From Raineyella sp964528755 (lineage in GTDB: Bacteria; Actinomycetota; Actinomycetes; Propionibacteriales; Propionibacteriaceae), in contig CAZGWN010000007.1 of assembly GCA_964528755.1 (NCBI GenBank), positions 1 to 63,404 on the forward strand: 63,404 nt of DNA, given 5' to 3'. How positions within the stretch are numbered: the first letter of the stretch is position 1; every line of letters begins with the position of its first letter. The notes below the pieces were generated by a model. The model was not told the origin of the DNA. It ran no database searches and was given only the letters and a program-made list of their open reading frames with translations. A program made the position numbers and the translations under genes. Positions 26,534-35,779 of the stretch are shown piece after piece.

Positions 26534-27995
26534 TCCTCGAGGTTTCATCAAGTACGCGCGAGAGGACGCGAAGCGGCGGCCGGTGGCCGAACGCGTCCAC
26601 GACTGGCAGGAGGTCTACCCGGGCGGACAGGCGCGGGCCCTGTTGCCCATCGTCGGGACCCAGGCGGCCCGCTGCATGGACTGCGGCATCCCGTTCTGTC
26701 ACTCCGGCTGCCCGCTGGGCAACCTCATCCCCGAATGGAATGACCTCGCCTGGCGCGGGGACTGGGGGGCGGCCGCCGACCGCCTGCACGCGACGAACAA
26801 CTTCCCCGAGTTCACCGGACGGCTGTGCCCGGCGCCGTGCGAGACGGCCTGCGTGGTCGGCATCAACCGGGATCCGGTCGCCATCAAGGGCGTCGAGGTC
26901 TCGATCGCCGAACGGGCCTGGGACGACGGGTACGTCGAGGCGCAGGCGCCCGACTGGCACACCGGCAACACGGTGGCGGTAGTCGGCTCCGGCCCGGCCG
27001 GCCTGGCCGTCGCCCAGCAGCTCACCCGGGCCGGGCACACCGTGGCCGTCTTCGAGCGGGCCGACGCGGTCGGCGGGCTGCTCCGCTACGGCATCCCCGA
27101 GTTCAAGATGGAGAAGTGGGTGCTGGAGCGCCGGCTGAACCAGATGCGCGACGAGGGAACATTGTTCCGGACCGGCGTGGCCATCGGCTCCGACATCACC
27201 TGGTCCCAGTTGAAGGCCCGGTACGACGCCGTGGTCATCGCTACCGGCGCGACCCGTCCGCGCGACCTGAAGGTGCCCGGGCGCAGCCTTGCCGGGGTGC
27301 ACTTCGCGATGGACTTCCTCACCCAGGCGAACCGGGTCTCCCGCGGTCAGAAGGTGCCCGACCAGATCAGCGCCGCCGGCCGGCACGTCATCATCGTCGG
27401 CGGTGGCGACACCGGATCGGACTGCATCGGCACCGCCCTGCGCCAGGGTGCGGCCTCGGTCACCCAACTGCAGATCCACCGTGCCCCCGGTCCGGAGCGC
27501 CCCGAGGACGAGCCATGGCCGACGTACCCGAACGTCTGGCGCGTGTCGACGTCCCAGGAGGAGGGCGGGGAGAGGCTGTTCAAGGCGTCCACCACCGAGC
27601 TCGTCGGCGACGAGGACGGTCACGTCCGTCAACTGAGGATGATCGAGGTGAATCGCCGGCCGGGGGGCATCAACGACCCGATCGACGGCACCGCACAGGT
27701 CCTCGATGCCGATCTGGTCATCATCGCGATGGGCTTCGCCGGCCCGGAGACGACCCAGTTGACCGACCAGCTCGGGGTCTCCCTGGACCGGCGGGGCAGG
27801 ATCGCCCGCGACGAGCACTACATGACCGACGTGGACGGGGTGTTCGCGTGCGGTGACGCAGGTCGCGGGCAGTCGCTGGTGGTCTGGGCGATCGCCGAGG
27901 GCCGCGCCTGCGCCGAGGGTGTGGACCGATACTTCAGCGGGCAGAGCAAGCTGCCTCGTCCGGTGAGCCCGACGGACATGCCGATCCACCTGTAG
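26526..27995 (+). CDS. gltD: Glutamate synthase small subunit GltD
   Basis: GltD transfers electrons from NAD(P)H via FAD and 4Fe-4S clusters to GltB. The 489 residues contain N-terminal cysteine clusters (CMDCGIPFCHSGCPLGN and CPAPCETAC), an FAD-binding VVGSGPAGLAVAQQL near residue 155, and a second nucleotide-binding IIVGGGDTGSDC near residue 295. They end with the FAD-closing GVFACGDAGRGQSLV. GTG start overlaps gltB. A long hairpin directly follows. Confidence 0.97.
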   Translation: MADPRGFIKYAREDAKRRPVAERVHDWQEVYPGGQARALLPIVGTQAARCMDCGIPFCHSGCPLGNLIPEWNDLAWRGDWGAAADRLHATNNFPEFTGRLCPAPCETACVVGINRDPVAIKGVEVSIAERAWDDGYVEAQAPDWHTGNTVAVVGSGPAGLAVAQQLTRAGHTVAVFERADAVGGLLRYGIPEFKMEKWVLERRLNQMRDEGTLFRTGVAIGSDITWSQLKARYDAVVIATGATRPRDLKVPGRSLAGVHFAMDFLTQANRVSRGQKVPDQISAAGRHVIIVGGGDTGSDCIGTALRQGAASVTQLQIHRAPGPERPEDEPWPTYPNVWRVSTSQEEGGERLFKASTTELVGDEDGHVRQLRMIEVNRRPGGINDPIDGTAQVLDADLVIIAMGFAGPETTQLTDQLGVSLDRRGRIARDEHYMTDVDGVFACGDAGRGQSLVVWAIAEGRACAEGVDRYFSGQSKLPRPVSPTDMPIHL

Positions 27996-28040
27996 CGACG
28001 GGGAGGCCGCCTCAGGGGCCAGCGGCAGGCCCCCTCAGGG

Positions 28041-28110
28041 ACAGCGGCCACGCCCCGTTTCACAAGCCACAAGTCGACGTGTGGTGGATGAAACGAGGTG
28101 TGGCCGCTGT
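28041..28110. terminator. Long hairpin between convergent gltD and the ABC permease gene
   Basis: Arms at 28041-28062 and 28089-28110 are complementary at 20 of 22 positions. An inner 5-bp stem (CCACA/TGTGG at 28067-28071 and 28080-28084) closes an 8-base loop. It lies 46 bases after the gltD stop and 73 bases after the permease stop on the other strand, so it can serve both transcripts. Confidence 0.75.
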
Positions 28111-28119
28111 CGGGGGATC

Positions 28120-28170
28120 GCGCGTGTCGGGGCAACGCGCGTGTCGGGGCAACGCGCGCTGTGGGGCAAC
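28120..28170. repeat. Three tandem 17-bp repeats
   Basis: GCGCGTGTCGGGGCAAC occurs at 28120-28136 and 28137-28153. A variant copy (GCGCGCTGTGGGGCAAC) follows at 28154-28170, then a partial unit. The array sits between the long hairpin and the permease stop and is non-coding. There are no spacers, so it is not a CRISPR. Copy number could vary by slippage. Confidence 0.8.
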
Positions 28171-28183
28171 GCGCGGCGGGCCC

Positions 28184-28954
28184 TCACGCCGGTGTCGCCC
28201 GGCGGATCACCAGGAAGCCTCCGATGGCGGCCAGTGCGGTCACCCCCAGCACGACCGCGAAGATGCCGAACACCCCGATCCGCGTGAACCACGCGACGAC
28301 CGCGCCCCACGCGGCCAGGCCCGTGATGACGGCGACCGCCGCGACCAGCAGCCCCACGACCGCCAGCACGGCGATGATCACCCCGAGCGCGCGCCATCGC
28401 ATGTAGCAGGCTGTGGTGGCAGCACCGATCACCAGGAAGGCCAGCGCCAGCGAGAACGTCGACCAGGCGCCGACCCACCAGGGTGTCCCGACGTACCACA
28501 GGGCGTCGAACATCGCCGCGCTGGTGCCCCAGCCTCCGGTGACGATCTCGAGGCCGCGGAGCCCGGCGAAGACGAGGGCGGTGATCGCGGAGAACACGCC
28601 GAAGGCCAGCATGCTGCCCAGCCAGAAGTCCCGGCGGGTCGAGCCGACGCCGAGGGCGAACGGGAAGGTCGCCGCCATCGCCTGGATGGCGATGGTGATG
28701 AAATACCAGAACGCCGCCAGCACCGCCCAACTGTTGCGCATGCCGACTCTCAGCGCCTCGGGGTCGACCCCGGCGATCCGGGTCACGATGAAGGCAATGG
28801 CGATGCTGATCAGCAGTGCGGCCCCGGTGATGATGGCCGGCAGCCAGACGAACACCCAGGGATCGACGAACTGCAGGCGGGTGATCCGGACCACCCGCTG
28901 CCAGCTCCGGCTCGGGACGACGCCGGACGGCACGGGTACGGAGGGGGCAGTCAT
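28184..28954 (-). CDS. ABC transporter permease (YtrA-type regulon)
   Basis: The 256-residue protein has six predicted membrane helices after a 22-residue cytoplasmic lead (RITRLQFVDPWVFVWLPAII starts the first). It has no substrate-binding motif that identifies cargo. It overlaps the ATPase gene upstream as ATGA and belongs to the GntR-ATPase-permease operon. In such operons the cargo is often a cell-envelope-active compound, but that is inference. Stop codon lies next to a tandem-repeat array. Confidence 0.8.
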   Translation of the reverse strand: MTAPSVPVPSGVVPSRSWQRVVRITRLQFVDPWVFVWLPAIITGAALLISIAIAFIVTRIAGVDPEALRVGMRNSWAVLAAFWYFITIAIQAMAATFPFALGVGSTRRDFWLGSMLAFGVFSAITALVFAGLRGLEIVTGGWGTSAAMFDALWYVGTPWWVGAWSTFSLALAFLVIGAATTACYMRWRALGVIIAVLAVVGLLVAAVAVITGLAAWGAVVAWFTRIGVFGIFAVVLGVTALAAIGGFLVIRRATPA

Positions 28955-29889
28955 GAGAGGGCTCCTTGGTCGGAGGGTTCGGTACGCGAACCGGGGCTGG
29001 TGGTGCGGTCGATGAGGAGCTGCTGGAGCGTGATGGGTTCGGCGCTCAGTCCGGCCTGTTGTGCGGCCGGCGCCAGGGTGTCGTACGCCGCGCCGATGGT
29101 GGCCCGGCCCAGGCGGCCGATCCGGTGGCGGGCGAGCACGGGACGGGACTCGATGAACCGCTCGACGGCCTCCGCGGGACCCGACACCATGGTGGCCGAG
29201 CCGCGCGCGGCGTCGGCTTCGGAGTCGATCAGGACCCGGCCGTGGTCGATCACCACGATGTGCTCCAGCAGGGGAGAGATCTCGTCGATCAGGTGGGTGG
29301 AGATGACGATCGTGCGGGGGTGCTCGGCGTAGTCGGCCAGCAGCACGTCGTAGAACTCGCGTCGGGCGACGGCATCCAGGCCCAGGTACGGTTCGTCGAA
29401 GAAGGTCAGGGGCGCTCGGGCCGCGAGCCCGATGATGATGCCGACCATGGACCGTTCGCCGCGGGAGAGCTTGCTGATCGGGCGGTCCATGGGCAGGCCG
29501 AACTGCTTGACGAGAGAGCCGGCCAGATCCTCGTCCCAGTTCTGGTAGAACCACGGCGCCACGGCCAGGACGTGGCGGGGATGGAAGGTGACCGGGTATT
29601 TCTGCGCCTCGGCGATGAAGGACTCGCGGGCGAGCACCCGGGGGTTCTCGGCGGGGCGCTCCCCGAAGACCTCGACCTCTCCGTCATCGGGGAAGATCTG
29701 TCCGGTGAGCACCTGCATGAGCGTGGTCTTGCCGGCCCCGTTGCGCCCCAGCAGCCCGGTGATCCGGTCGGCGGGGAGGGTCAGGTCCAGGGAATCCAGA
29801 GCCTTCAGGGAGCCATATCGTTTGGTCAGCCGTCGGGTACGGACGGCGGGTCTCCCGGCGGGGCCGGGGGTTCCGGTGAGGTGGGTCAT
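28951..29889 (-). CDS. ABC transporter ATP-binding protein
   Basis: The 312-residue ATPase drives the permease encoded next. Walker A is GRNGAGKTT near residue 50. The signature motif is LSRGERS (usually LSGGQ) and Walker B is LTFFDEP, followed by LGLD and the switch histidine in STHLIDE. The C-terminal 90 residues are a regulatory-type extension. Signature and spacing resemble the YtrB-like ATPases that accompany YtrA-type GntR regulators. ATG start at 29889 follows an AAGGAG site; only four bases separate it from the regulator gene. Confidence 0.9.
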   Translation of the reverse strand: MTHLTGTPGPAGRPAVRTRRLTKRYGSLKALDSLDLTLPADRITGLLGRNGAGKTTLMQVLTGQIFPDDGEVEVFGERPAENPRVLARESFIAEAQKYPVTFHPRHVLAVAPWFYQNWDEDLAGSLVKQFGLPMDRPISKLSRGERSMVGIIIGLAARAPLTFFDEPYLGLDAVARREFYDVLLADYAEHPRTIVISTHLIDEISPLLEHIVVIDHGRVLIDSEADAARGSATMVSGPAEAVERFIESRPVLARHRIGRLGRATIGAAYDTLAPAAQQAGLSAEPITLQQLLIDRTTSPGSRTEPSDQGALS

Positions 29890-29893
29890 GACG

Positions 29894-30289
29894 TCACACT
29901 CCTTGGTGGGTCGTCGCTGGTGGGTCCTCGGTCGTGGCGGTCAGCTCCCGGTGGACGAGGTCGAGGAGCTCGGCCGACCCGATGCCCAAGCGGTGTGCCT
30001 CGGCGAGCATCGGCCTCAGGTAGGCGTCGCGGAAGGCGGACCGCCGGCTGCGGCGCAGCTGTCCGGCCGCGCCGGGGGCCACGAACATGCCGATCCCGCG
30101 CCGCTTCTCCACCAGGCCGGCGCTGAGCAGCTGACCGATGGCCTTGCCCGCGGTGGCGGGGTTGATGCGGTAGAAGGCGGCCAGCTCGTTCGTCGAGGGG
30201 ATCTGGGCGCCCTCTGCCAGGACGCCCTCGACGATCTCCCCCTCGATCCGTTCGGCCAGCTGACGGTAGATGGGTTGGGATTCGTCCAC
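29894..30289 (-). CDS. GntR-family (YtrA subfamily) transcriptional regulator
   Basis: The 131-residue protein has an N-terminal winged helix (PIYRQLAERIEGEIVEGVLAEG, then IPSTNELAAFYRINPATAGKAI) and only a short C-terminal helical part, as in YtrA-type regulators. These usually repress their own ABC operon until an envelope stress or antibiotic is present. The GTG at 30289 was chosen because it stands five bases after AAGGAGG; the GTG at 30295 would overlap that site. A TTAGT-N6-ACTAA operator overlaps its promoter, suggesting autoregulation. Confidence 0.9.
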   Translation of the reverse strand: MDESQPIYRQLAERIEGEIVEGVLAEGAQIPSTNELAAFYRINPATAGKAIGQLLSAGLVEKRRGIGMFVAPGAAGQLRRSRRSAFRDAYLRPMLAEAHRLGIGSAELLDLVHRELTATTEDPPATTHQGV

Positions 30290-30307
30290 GATCACCTCCT
30301 TGGTTCA

Positions 30308-30351
30308 TTAGTACTGTAACTAAGTAAGCATGTGAGGAACCGTCGTGTCAA
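30308..30351 (-). promoter_or_regulatory. GntR-operon promoter with overlapping operator
   Basis: On the minus strand TTGACA (30351-30346) is followed after 18 bases by TTACTT (30327-30322). The palindrome TTAGTACTGTAACTAA at 30308-30323 has TTAGT/ACTAA arms and covers the end of the -10 and the predicted start. This is the usual arrangement for autorepression by GntR proteins. Confidence 0.65.
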
Positions 30352-30363
30352 GGCATCCGGGAA

Positions 30364-30402
30364 CGAACGAGGCGCGAGGCATGATGCCTCGCGCCTCGTT
30401 CG
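30364..30402 (-). terminator. 19-bp perfect hairpin after the CYTH-CHAD gene
   Basis: Positions 30364-30382 are the exact reverse complement of 30384-30402, with one base between; in practice a shorter stem with a small loop. It lies 66 bases downstream of the CYTH-CHAD stop on the minus strand and just upstream of the GntR operon promoter, so it probably insulates the two units. Confidence 0.75.
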
Positions 30403-30467
30403 GCCGCTGGGTGGGGGAGCCGCTGTGCCGGGAAGGTGGCAGAGTCGCCGAGTGCGGCGACGCCCAC

Positions 30468-32111
30468 CTACTCGTCGTCGGTGTCCCAGGTCTCCGGTCC
30501 GCGCCGGATCGCCCGCTTCAGGGCCGCCCGTGCCGCGGGCATGTCACGCTCGAGGCTGCCCATCTGGGTGCCGTAGAGCACGCCGTACGTGAACGTCGGC
30601 TCGCCGTCGAGTGCCGCGGCCTCCGCGATGCCCGCCAGGCGGGTGCGGGCGACCACGGCGTCGTTCATCTCGCCGAAGACCTCGGTGACGGCGGCCCAGG
30701 CCCGGGCCGCGTCGGCGGCCGGTTCGCCGTACGCGGGGACGAGCGCCTCGCAGGCGTACCGGACGACCTTGGCCTTCTTGCGTACCTCATGGAGCGATTC
30801 CAGGCGTTCCTGCCCCTCGGAGGCCTCCGCACGGGCATAGGCCTTGCGCACCCGCCGGATCGCCCGGTGGACGAGCGCCGGAGCGAGGTCGGCCGTGGAC
30901 TCCTCGAGCACGCTCTCGTCGTCCTCGTCGTCCGGGGCGGCACCGTCCCGCGGGGCGTCGGCGGCCAGGGGCGGATCGGTCAGGAAGCGGCTCAGGGCGA
31001 CCATGAGGTCGCGGTAGCGATCGGAGGCGAGACACTCGCGAACGCGCCCGAGCGCCTCCTGGTGGGTCGCCTCCAGCTCGGCCTCCATCCGTCGCCCGAC
31101 CGGCCCGACGACGGCCTCGGCGGGCAGGGCGGCCAGTTGGGCTGTCAGCTTCTGCTTCTGGACCTCGGCGTCCCGGGCATGGCCGAGCCGCTCGGCGTAC
31201 CACTTCAGTTCCTCACGCATCGTGCCGACCGAGTCGGTGTCGAAGAGCGAACGGAAGACACGCAGGATGCTGCGCAGGCGCCGCGAGGCGACCCGGGTCT
31301 TGTGGACGGCGTCGGGCCCGTCGACGCGGACGTCCTCCTGGCGGGACTGCAGGACGCCGATGTGGACGCCGAGCGCCGTCATCACCACCTGGAGGAGTGC
31401 GGTGTCGGGTGAGACGGTACGCTCGGCGGCCTCCTGGGGTGCGTCACCGAGGGCGTGGGCGAGTTTGGAGGGCGATGCCGCCGGAACGATCCCGGCCCAC
31501 TGGAGTCGTTCGGTGACGGCGTCGAGGAAGTCCGCCGTGCCGGCGTCGCGCAGTTCCACCTCCAACTCACGCCAGGTGACGGTGCGTCCCTCGATGCCGG
31601 GCAGCGCGGCGCGGGTGGCCGTGACGGTGTCGTCGGCGAGCTCGGCGAGTGGGGATCCGCTGGTCGGGTCGGACAGCACCCGTACGGTCCGGACGGTCTC
31701 CAGCCGGGCGATCGGCACCAGGGGCACCGGGCCGACCCGGTCGGTCACCAGGGCACGCAACTCGGTGGGCACCAGCAGCGGGTCCGGGGTCGCCCCCAGC
31801 GGAACGTGCACCTCGGTCCTCGACGGAGTACCGGCACCCGCGCCCGTAGGCGTGCCGGAGTCCTTGGGCAGCTTGAGGTGCCAGGCCTCGTCCTCGCCGC
31901 CGCTGCGCCGACGCAGCACGGCCCGGCTGCGGACCAGGTCGTAGGTGGGGGAGTCGAAGTAGGTCGCGTCGAGGTGGTCGACGTGTGGCTCGCCGACCGC
32001 CGCCAGGGCGGACAGGTCGGGGACGACGGCGCCGGGCAACAGGGCGAACTTCCGCTCCGTCTCGGTCTGGACGTGAGGGCCGTCGGACGGACCGACCGCG
32101 GGCTCGGGCAC
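30468..32111 (-). CDS. CYTH-CHAD domain protein
   Basis: The 547-residue protein has an N-terminal CYTH (triphosphate tunnel) domain with the ExExK motif (TETERKF, residues 16-22), basic strands such as AVLRRRSGGEDEAWHLKLP, and an ELEVEL strand. A C-terminal CHAD helical domain follows (about 230-545), with VHKTRVASRRLRSILRVF and LHEVRKKAKVVRYACEAL. CHAD domains bind polyphosphate and CYTH domains act on triphosphates. Polyphosphate metabolism or granule binding is therefore likely, though the substrate is unproven. The GTG at 32111 follows AAGGAG by five bases. An acidic insert (DDEDDESVLEES) lies in the CHAD part. Confidence 0.9.
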   Translation of the reverse strand: MPEPAVGPSDGPHVQTETERKFALLPGAVVPDLSALAAVGEPHVDHLDATYFDSPTYDLVRSRAVLRRRSGGEDEAWHLKLPKDSGTPTGAGAGTPSRTEVHVPLGATPDPLLVPTELRALVTDRVGPVPLVPIARLETVRTVRVLSDPTSGSPLAELADDTVTATRAALPGIEGRTVTWRELEVELRDAGTADFLDAVTERLQWAGIVPAASPSKLAHALGDAPQEAAERTVSPDTALLQVVMTALGVHIGVLQSRQEDVRVDGPDAVHKTRVASRRLRSILRVFRSLFDTDSVGTMREELKWYAERLGHARDAEVQKQKLTAQLAALPAEAVVGPVGRRMEAELEATHQEALGRVRECLASDRYRDLMVALSRFLTDPPLAADAPRDGAAPDDEDDESVLEESTADLAPALVHRAIRRVRKAYARAEASEGQERLESLHEVRKKAKVVRYACEALVPAYGEPAADAARAWAAVTEVFGEMNDAVVARTRLAGIAEAAALDGEPTFTYGVLYGTQMGSLERDMPAARAALKRAIRRGPETWDTDDE

Positions 32112-32140
32112 CGTGTCTCCTTCTGTGTGGGTGTCTGCCG

Positions 32141-32194
32141 AGTCTAGCCCGCCTCGGCGTGCTGACGCGGCGGAGCGCTCCGGGCGGCTACTCT
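32141..32194. promoter_or_regulatory. Divergent promoters of CYTH-CHAD gene (minus) and dnaE (plus)
   Basis: TAGACT on the minus strand (32146-32141) and TACTCT on the plus strand (32189-32194) are the best -10 boxes in the 131-base gap. Neither has a clear -35. The dnaE leader would be about 40 bases and includes GGAGG at 32224-32228, 14 bases from the ATG. Confidence 0.4.
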
Positions 32195-32242
32195 GGTGGC
32201 CGTCCGTCCAGCCCGCTCACTCCCGGAGGTGGCACTCGTCCG

Positions 32243-35200
32243 ATGGCCGGCTCACTCGACGACCCGTTCGTGCACCTGCACGTCCACACCGAGTTCTCCA
32301 TGCTGGACGGCGCAGCCCGGCTGCCCGATCTGTTCGCCCGCGCCGAGGAACTGCAGATGCCGGCGGTGGCGATCACCGATCACGGCAACATGTTCGGTGC
32401 CTTCGAGTTCTACAAGGCGGCGAAGAAGTCGCCGGTGAAGCCGATCATCGGGTGCGAGACGTACATGACGCCCAAGACGCACCGCAGTGAACGCAAGCGG
32501 GTGCGGTTCGGCGACGGTACGGGCGACGACGTATCGGCCTCCGGTGCGTACACCCACATGACCTTGTGGGCGGAGAACAACGAGGGGATGCACAATCTCT
32601 TCAAGCTCGAGTCGTACGCCTCCCTGGAGGGTTTCTTCTACAAGCCACGGGTCGACCGGGAACTGTTGCACCGCTACCACAAGGGCATCATCGCGTCGAC
32701 GGGATGCCCGTCCGGCGAGGTGCAGACCTACCTCCGGCTGGGACAGTACGACAATGCGCTGGCGTCCGCCGCAGAGTTCCGCGACATCTTCGGCAAGGAC
32801 AATTTCTACGTGGAGATCATGGACCACGGGATCGACATCGAGACCCGGGTCCGCGGCGGGCTCATGCAGATCTCCAAGGACCTCAACCTGCCGCTGGTCG
32901 TGACGAACGACTCACATTACGTGGGCCGCGAGGACGCCCACGCCCACGATGCGCTGTTGTGTGTGTCCTCGGGCTCCCACCTGGCCGACACGAACCGGTT
33001 CAAGTTCAACGGCGACGGCTACTACCTCAAGACCGCCCGGGAGATGCGGGAGCTGTTCGCGGAAATCCCCGAGGCATGTGACAACACGCTGGCGATCGCC
33101 GAACGGTGCGAGATCTCCTTCGAGGAGGCGATCGGCAAGTTCATGCCACGCTTCCCGGTTCCCGAGGGCGAGACCGAGGAGTCCTGGTTCATCAAGCAGG
33201 TGAACGACGGACTCCGCGATCGATTCCCCGAGGGATACTCCCAGGAGGTTCGGGACCGCGCCGACTACGAGATCGGGATCATCGCCCAGATGGGCTTCCC
33301 GGGGTATTTCCTGGTGGTCTCGGACTACATCAAGTGGGCCAAGGCGAACGGTATCAATGTCGGCCCCGGGCGCGGGTCGGGTGCCGGCTCGATCTGCGCC
33401 TACGCCATGCACATCACCGACCTCAACCCGCTCCAGCACGGGCTGATCTTCGAACGCTTCCTCAACCCCGAACGCATCTCGATGCCCGACTTCGACATCG
33501 ACTTCGACGACCAGCGCCGGCCGGAGGTGATCCAGTACGTCACCGAGAAGTACGGCTCGGATCGGGTGTGTCAGATTGTCACCTACGGCACGATCAAGGC
33601 CAAGCAGGCCGTCAAGGACGCCGGCCGGGTGCTCGGCAAGCCATACTCGCTGGGCGACCAGATCACCAAGGCCATGCCGGCGCCGGTGATGGGCAAGGAC
33701 GTGCCGCTCAAGGAGCTGTTCAACGATCAGCATCCCCGCTACAACGAGGGGCAGGACTTCCGCGCCCTGTACGACGCCGAGCCCGAGGTCAAGGAGGTCG
33801 TCGACACCGCGCTCGGTCTGGAGGGCCTCAAGCGGCAGTGGGGCGTGCACGCGGCGGGCGTGATCATGTCGTCGGACCCGGTGATGGACGTCGTGCCGGT
33901 GATGAAGCGCGAACAGGACGGCGCGATCATCACCCAGTTCGACTACCCCGGCTGCGAATCCCTCGGCCTCATCAAGATGGACTTCCTCGGGCTGCGCAAC
34001 CTCACCATCCTCTCCGACGCGCTGCACAACGTGAAACTCAACCGCGGTATCGACATCGACCTCGACGCGTTGGCGAAGGACCCGGCGGACGCCGACACGT
34101 ACGCCTTGTTGAGCCGTGGTGACACGGTGGGCGTGTTCCAGTTCGATTCCACCGGCTATCAGTCGTTGTGCCGGCAGATGGAGCCGGACCGGTTCGCCGA
34201 CGTGACCGCTCTCGGCGCGCTCTACCGGCCGGGCCCGATGGGCACCAACACGCACATCAACTACTGCCTGCGCAAGAAGGGCGATCAGGAGGTGGAGTAC
34301 ATCCACCCGGATCTGCACGACGCACTGGAACCGATCCTCGGCGAGACGTACGGCCTGCTGGTCTATCAGGAACAGGTGATGGCGATCGCCCAGCACCTCG
34401 CCGGCTACACCCTCGGCGGCGCCGACCTGCTGCGCCGCGCCATGGGCAAGAAGAAGAAGTACGTCCTGGACGCCGAATGGGTGAACTTCAAGGGCGGCAT
34501 GGTCGAGCGTGGCTTCTCCGAGGAGTCGATCCAGAAGCTCTGGGACACCTTGGTCCCGTTCTCCAACTACGGGTTCAACAAGTCCCACGCCGCCGCCTAC
34601 GGACTGGTGTCCTATTGGACCGCCTATCTGAAGGCCCACTACCCGACCGAGTACATGGCGGCGCTGCTGGAATCGGTCAAGGACGACAAGGACAAGATGG
34701 CGCTCTACCTCGGTGAGTGCCGCAAGATGGGGATCAGGGTCCTGCCGCCCGACGTCAACGAGTCGCAGAACAACTTCACAGCGGTCGGCGACGACATCCG
34801 TTTCGGACTGTCCGCGGTGCGCAATGCCGGCGAGGCGGTCTGCGACCAGATCGTGCTGACCCGGATGGAAACCGGCCCGGCCGAGGACTTCCACGATTTC
34901 CTCGACAAGGCGCCGCTGGCGGTCTGCAACAAGCGTCTGGTGGAATCCCTCATCAAGGCCGGAGCCTTCGACTCCATGGGGCATCATCGGCGGGCGCTGA
35001 TGGAGTGCTTCGAGGAGGCCATCGACAAGGTGACCGACCTCAAGCGCAACGAATCCCACGGGCAGTCCGACCTGTTCGGACTGCTGTCGCCCGAGGAGGC
35101 CCCCGCCGCTGTCGAGATCCCCGACCTGCCCGAGTGGGACAAGCGCACCAAGCTCGCGTTCGAGCGCGAGATGCTCGGCCTGTACGTGTCGGACCACCCG

Positions 35201-35779
35201 CTGCAGGGGATGGAGCCGGTGCTCGCCCGACTGTCGGACTGTGGCATCGGGCAGGTGCTCGACGAGGCCGGTCCGAGCGACGGGGACCAGGTCACCGTCG
35301 CCGGGATGATCACCCAGGTGATCCGCAAGCAGAACAAGCGCGGTGACATGTGGGCGCTGCTGGCCGTGGAGGACCTGGCCGGCTCGATCGAGATCAAGTG
35401 CTTCAACAAGGTCTATCAGCTGGTCGCCCCGATCCTCGCCCCGGACACCATCGTCCAGGTCAAGGGCACCGTCCGCCGCGAGGAGGATTCGGTGTCGATC
35501 TTCGCCCGCGAGATCATCCTGCCCAACACCAGCGAGGATCCGCACGGTCCGGTGATCATCACCATCCCGGCCGTCACCTGCACCCAGTCGCGGCTGGAGG
35601 AGGTCCGTGCCGTCCTGGCCGCCCACCCCGGCGCCACCGAGGTCCGGGTCCGGCTGCGCAGCCCGGAGCAGACCAGCGTCTGGCGGGTCCAGCCCGGCCT
35701 GCGGGTGGACGCCTCGGGTCCGCTGATGGCCGATCTCAAGGCACTGCTCGGACCGGCCAACGTCAGCGCGGCCGGCTGA
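32243..35779 (+). CDS. dnaE: DNA polymerase III alpha subunit DnaE1
   Basis: DnaE is the replicative polymerase catalytic subunit. The 1178-residue protein begins with the PHP domain (FVHLHVHTEFSMLDGAARL and AITDHGNM), which in actinomycetes can carry proofreading. The palm has the catalytic aspartates in MPDFDIDFDD near residue 415-424. GPGRGSGAGS and KSHAAAYGLVSYWTAYLK are present, as are the HhH and OB (QVTVAGMITQVIRKQNKRG) domains. The length matches DnaE1 rather than the shorter DnaE2/ImuC. ATG start at 32243. Confidence 0.97.
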   Translation: MAGSLDDPFVHLHVHTEFSMLDGAARLPDLFARAEELQMPAVAITDHGNMFGAFEFYKAAKKSPVKPIIGCETYMTPKTHRSERKRVRFGDGTGDDVSASGAYTHMTLWAENNEGMHNLFKLESYASLEGFFYKPRVDRELLHRYHKGIIASTGCPSGEVQTYLRLGQYDNALASAAEFRDIFGKDNFYVEIMDHGIDIETRVRGGLMQISKDLNLPLVVTNDSHYVGREDAHAHDALLCVSSGSHLADTNRFKFNGDGYYLKTAREMRELFAEIPEACDNTLAIAERCEISFEEAIGKFMPRFPVPEGETEESWFIKQVNDGLRDRFPEGYSQEVRDRADYEIGIIAQMGFPGYFLVVSDYIKWAKANGINVGPGRGSGAGSICAYAMHITDLNPLQHGLIFERFLNPERISMPDFDIDFDDQRRPEVIQYVTEKYGSDRVCQIVTYGTIKAKQAVKDAGRVLGKPYSLGDQITKAMPAPVMGKDVPLKELFNDQHPRYNEGQDFRALYDAEPEVKEVVDTALGLEGLKRQWGVHAAGVIMSSDPVMDVVPVMKREQDGAIITQFDYPGCESLGLIKMDFLGLRNLTILSDALHNVKLNRGIDIDLDALAKDPADADTYALLSRGDTVGVFQFDSTGYQSLCRQMEPDRFADVTALGALYRPGPMGTNTHINYCLRKKGDQEVEYIHPDLHDALEPILGETYGLLVYQEQVMAIAQHLAGYTLGGADLLRRAMGKKKKYVLDAEWVNFKGGMVERGFSEESIQKLWDTLVPFSNYGFNKSHAAAYGLVSYWTAYLKAHYPTEYMAALLESVKDDKDKMALYLGECRKMGIRVLPPDVNESQNNFTAVGDDIRFGLSAVRNAGEAVCDQIVLTRMETGPAEDFHDFLDKAPLAVCNKRLVESLIKAGAFDSMGHHRRALMECFEEAIDKVTDLKRNESHGQSDLFGLLSPEEAPAAVEIPDLPEWDKRTKLAFEREMLGLYVSDHPLQGMEPVLARLSDCGIGQVLDEAGPSDGDQVTVAGMITQVIRKQNKRGDMWALLAVEDLAGSIEIKCFNKVYQLVAPILAPDTIVQVKGTVRREEDSVSIFAREIILPNTSEDPHGPVIITIPAVTCTQSRLEEVRAVLAAHPGATEVRVRLRSPEQTSVWRVQPGLRVDASGPLMADLKALLGPANVSAAG

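Noticed and set aside
28120..28170. Possible CRISPR array
   Set aside because: The units are directly tandem with no spacers, and no cas genes are present.
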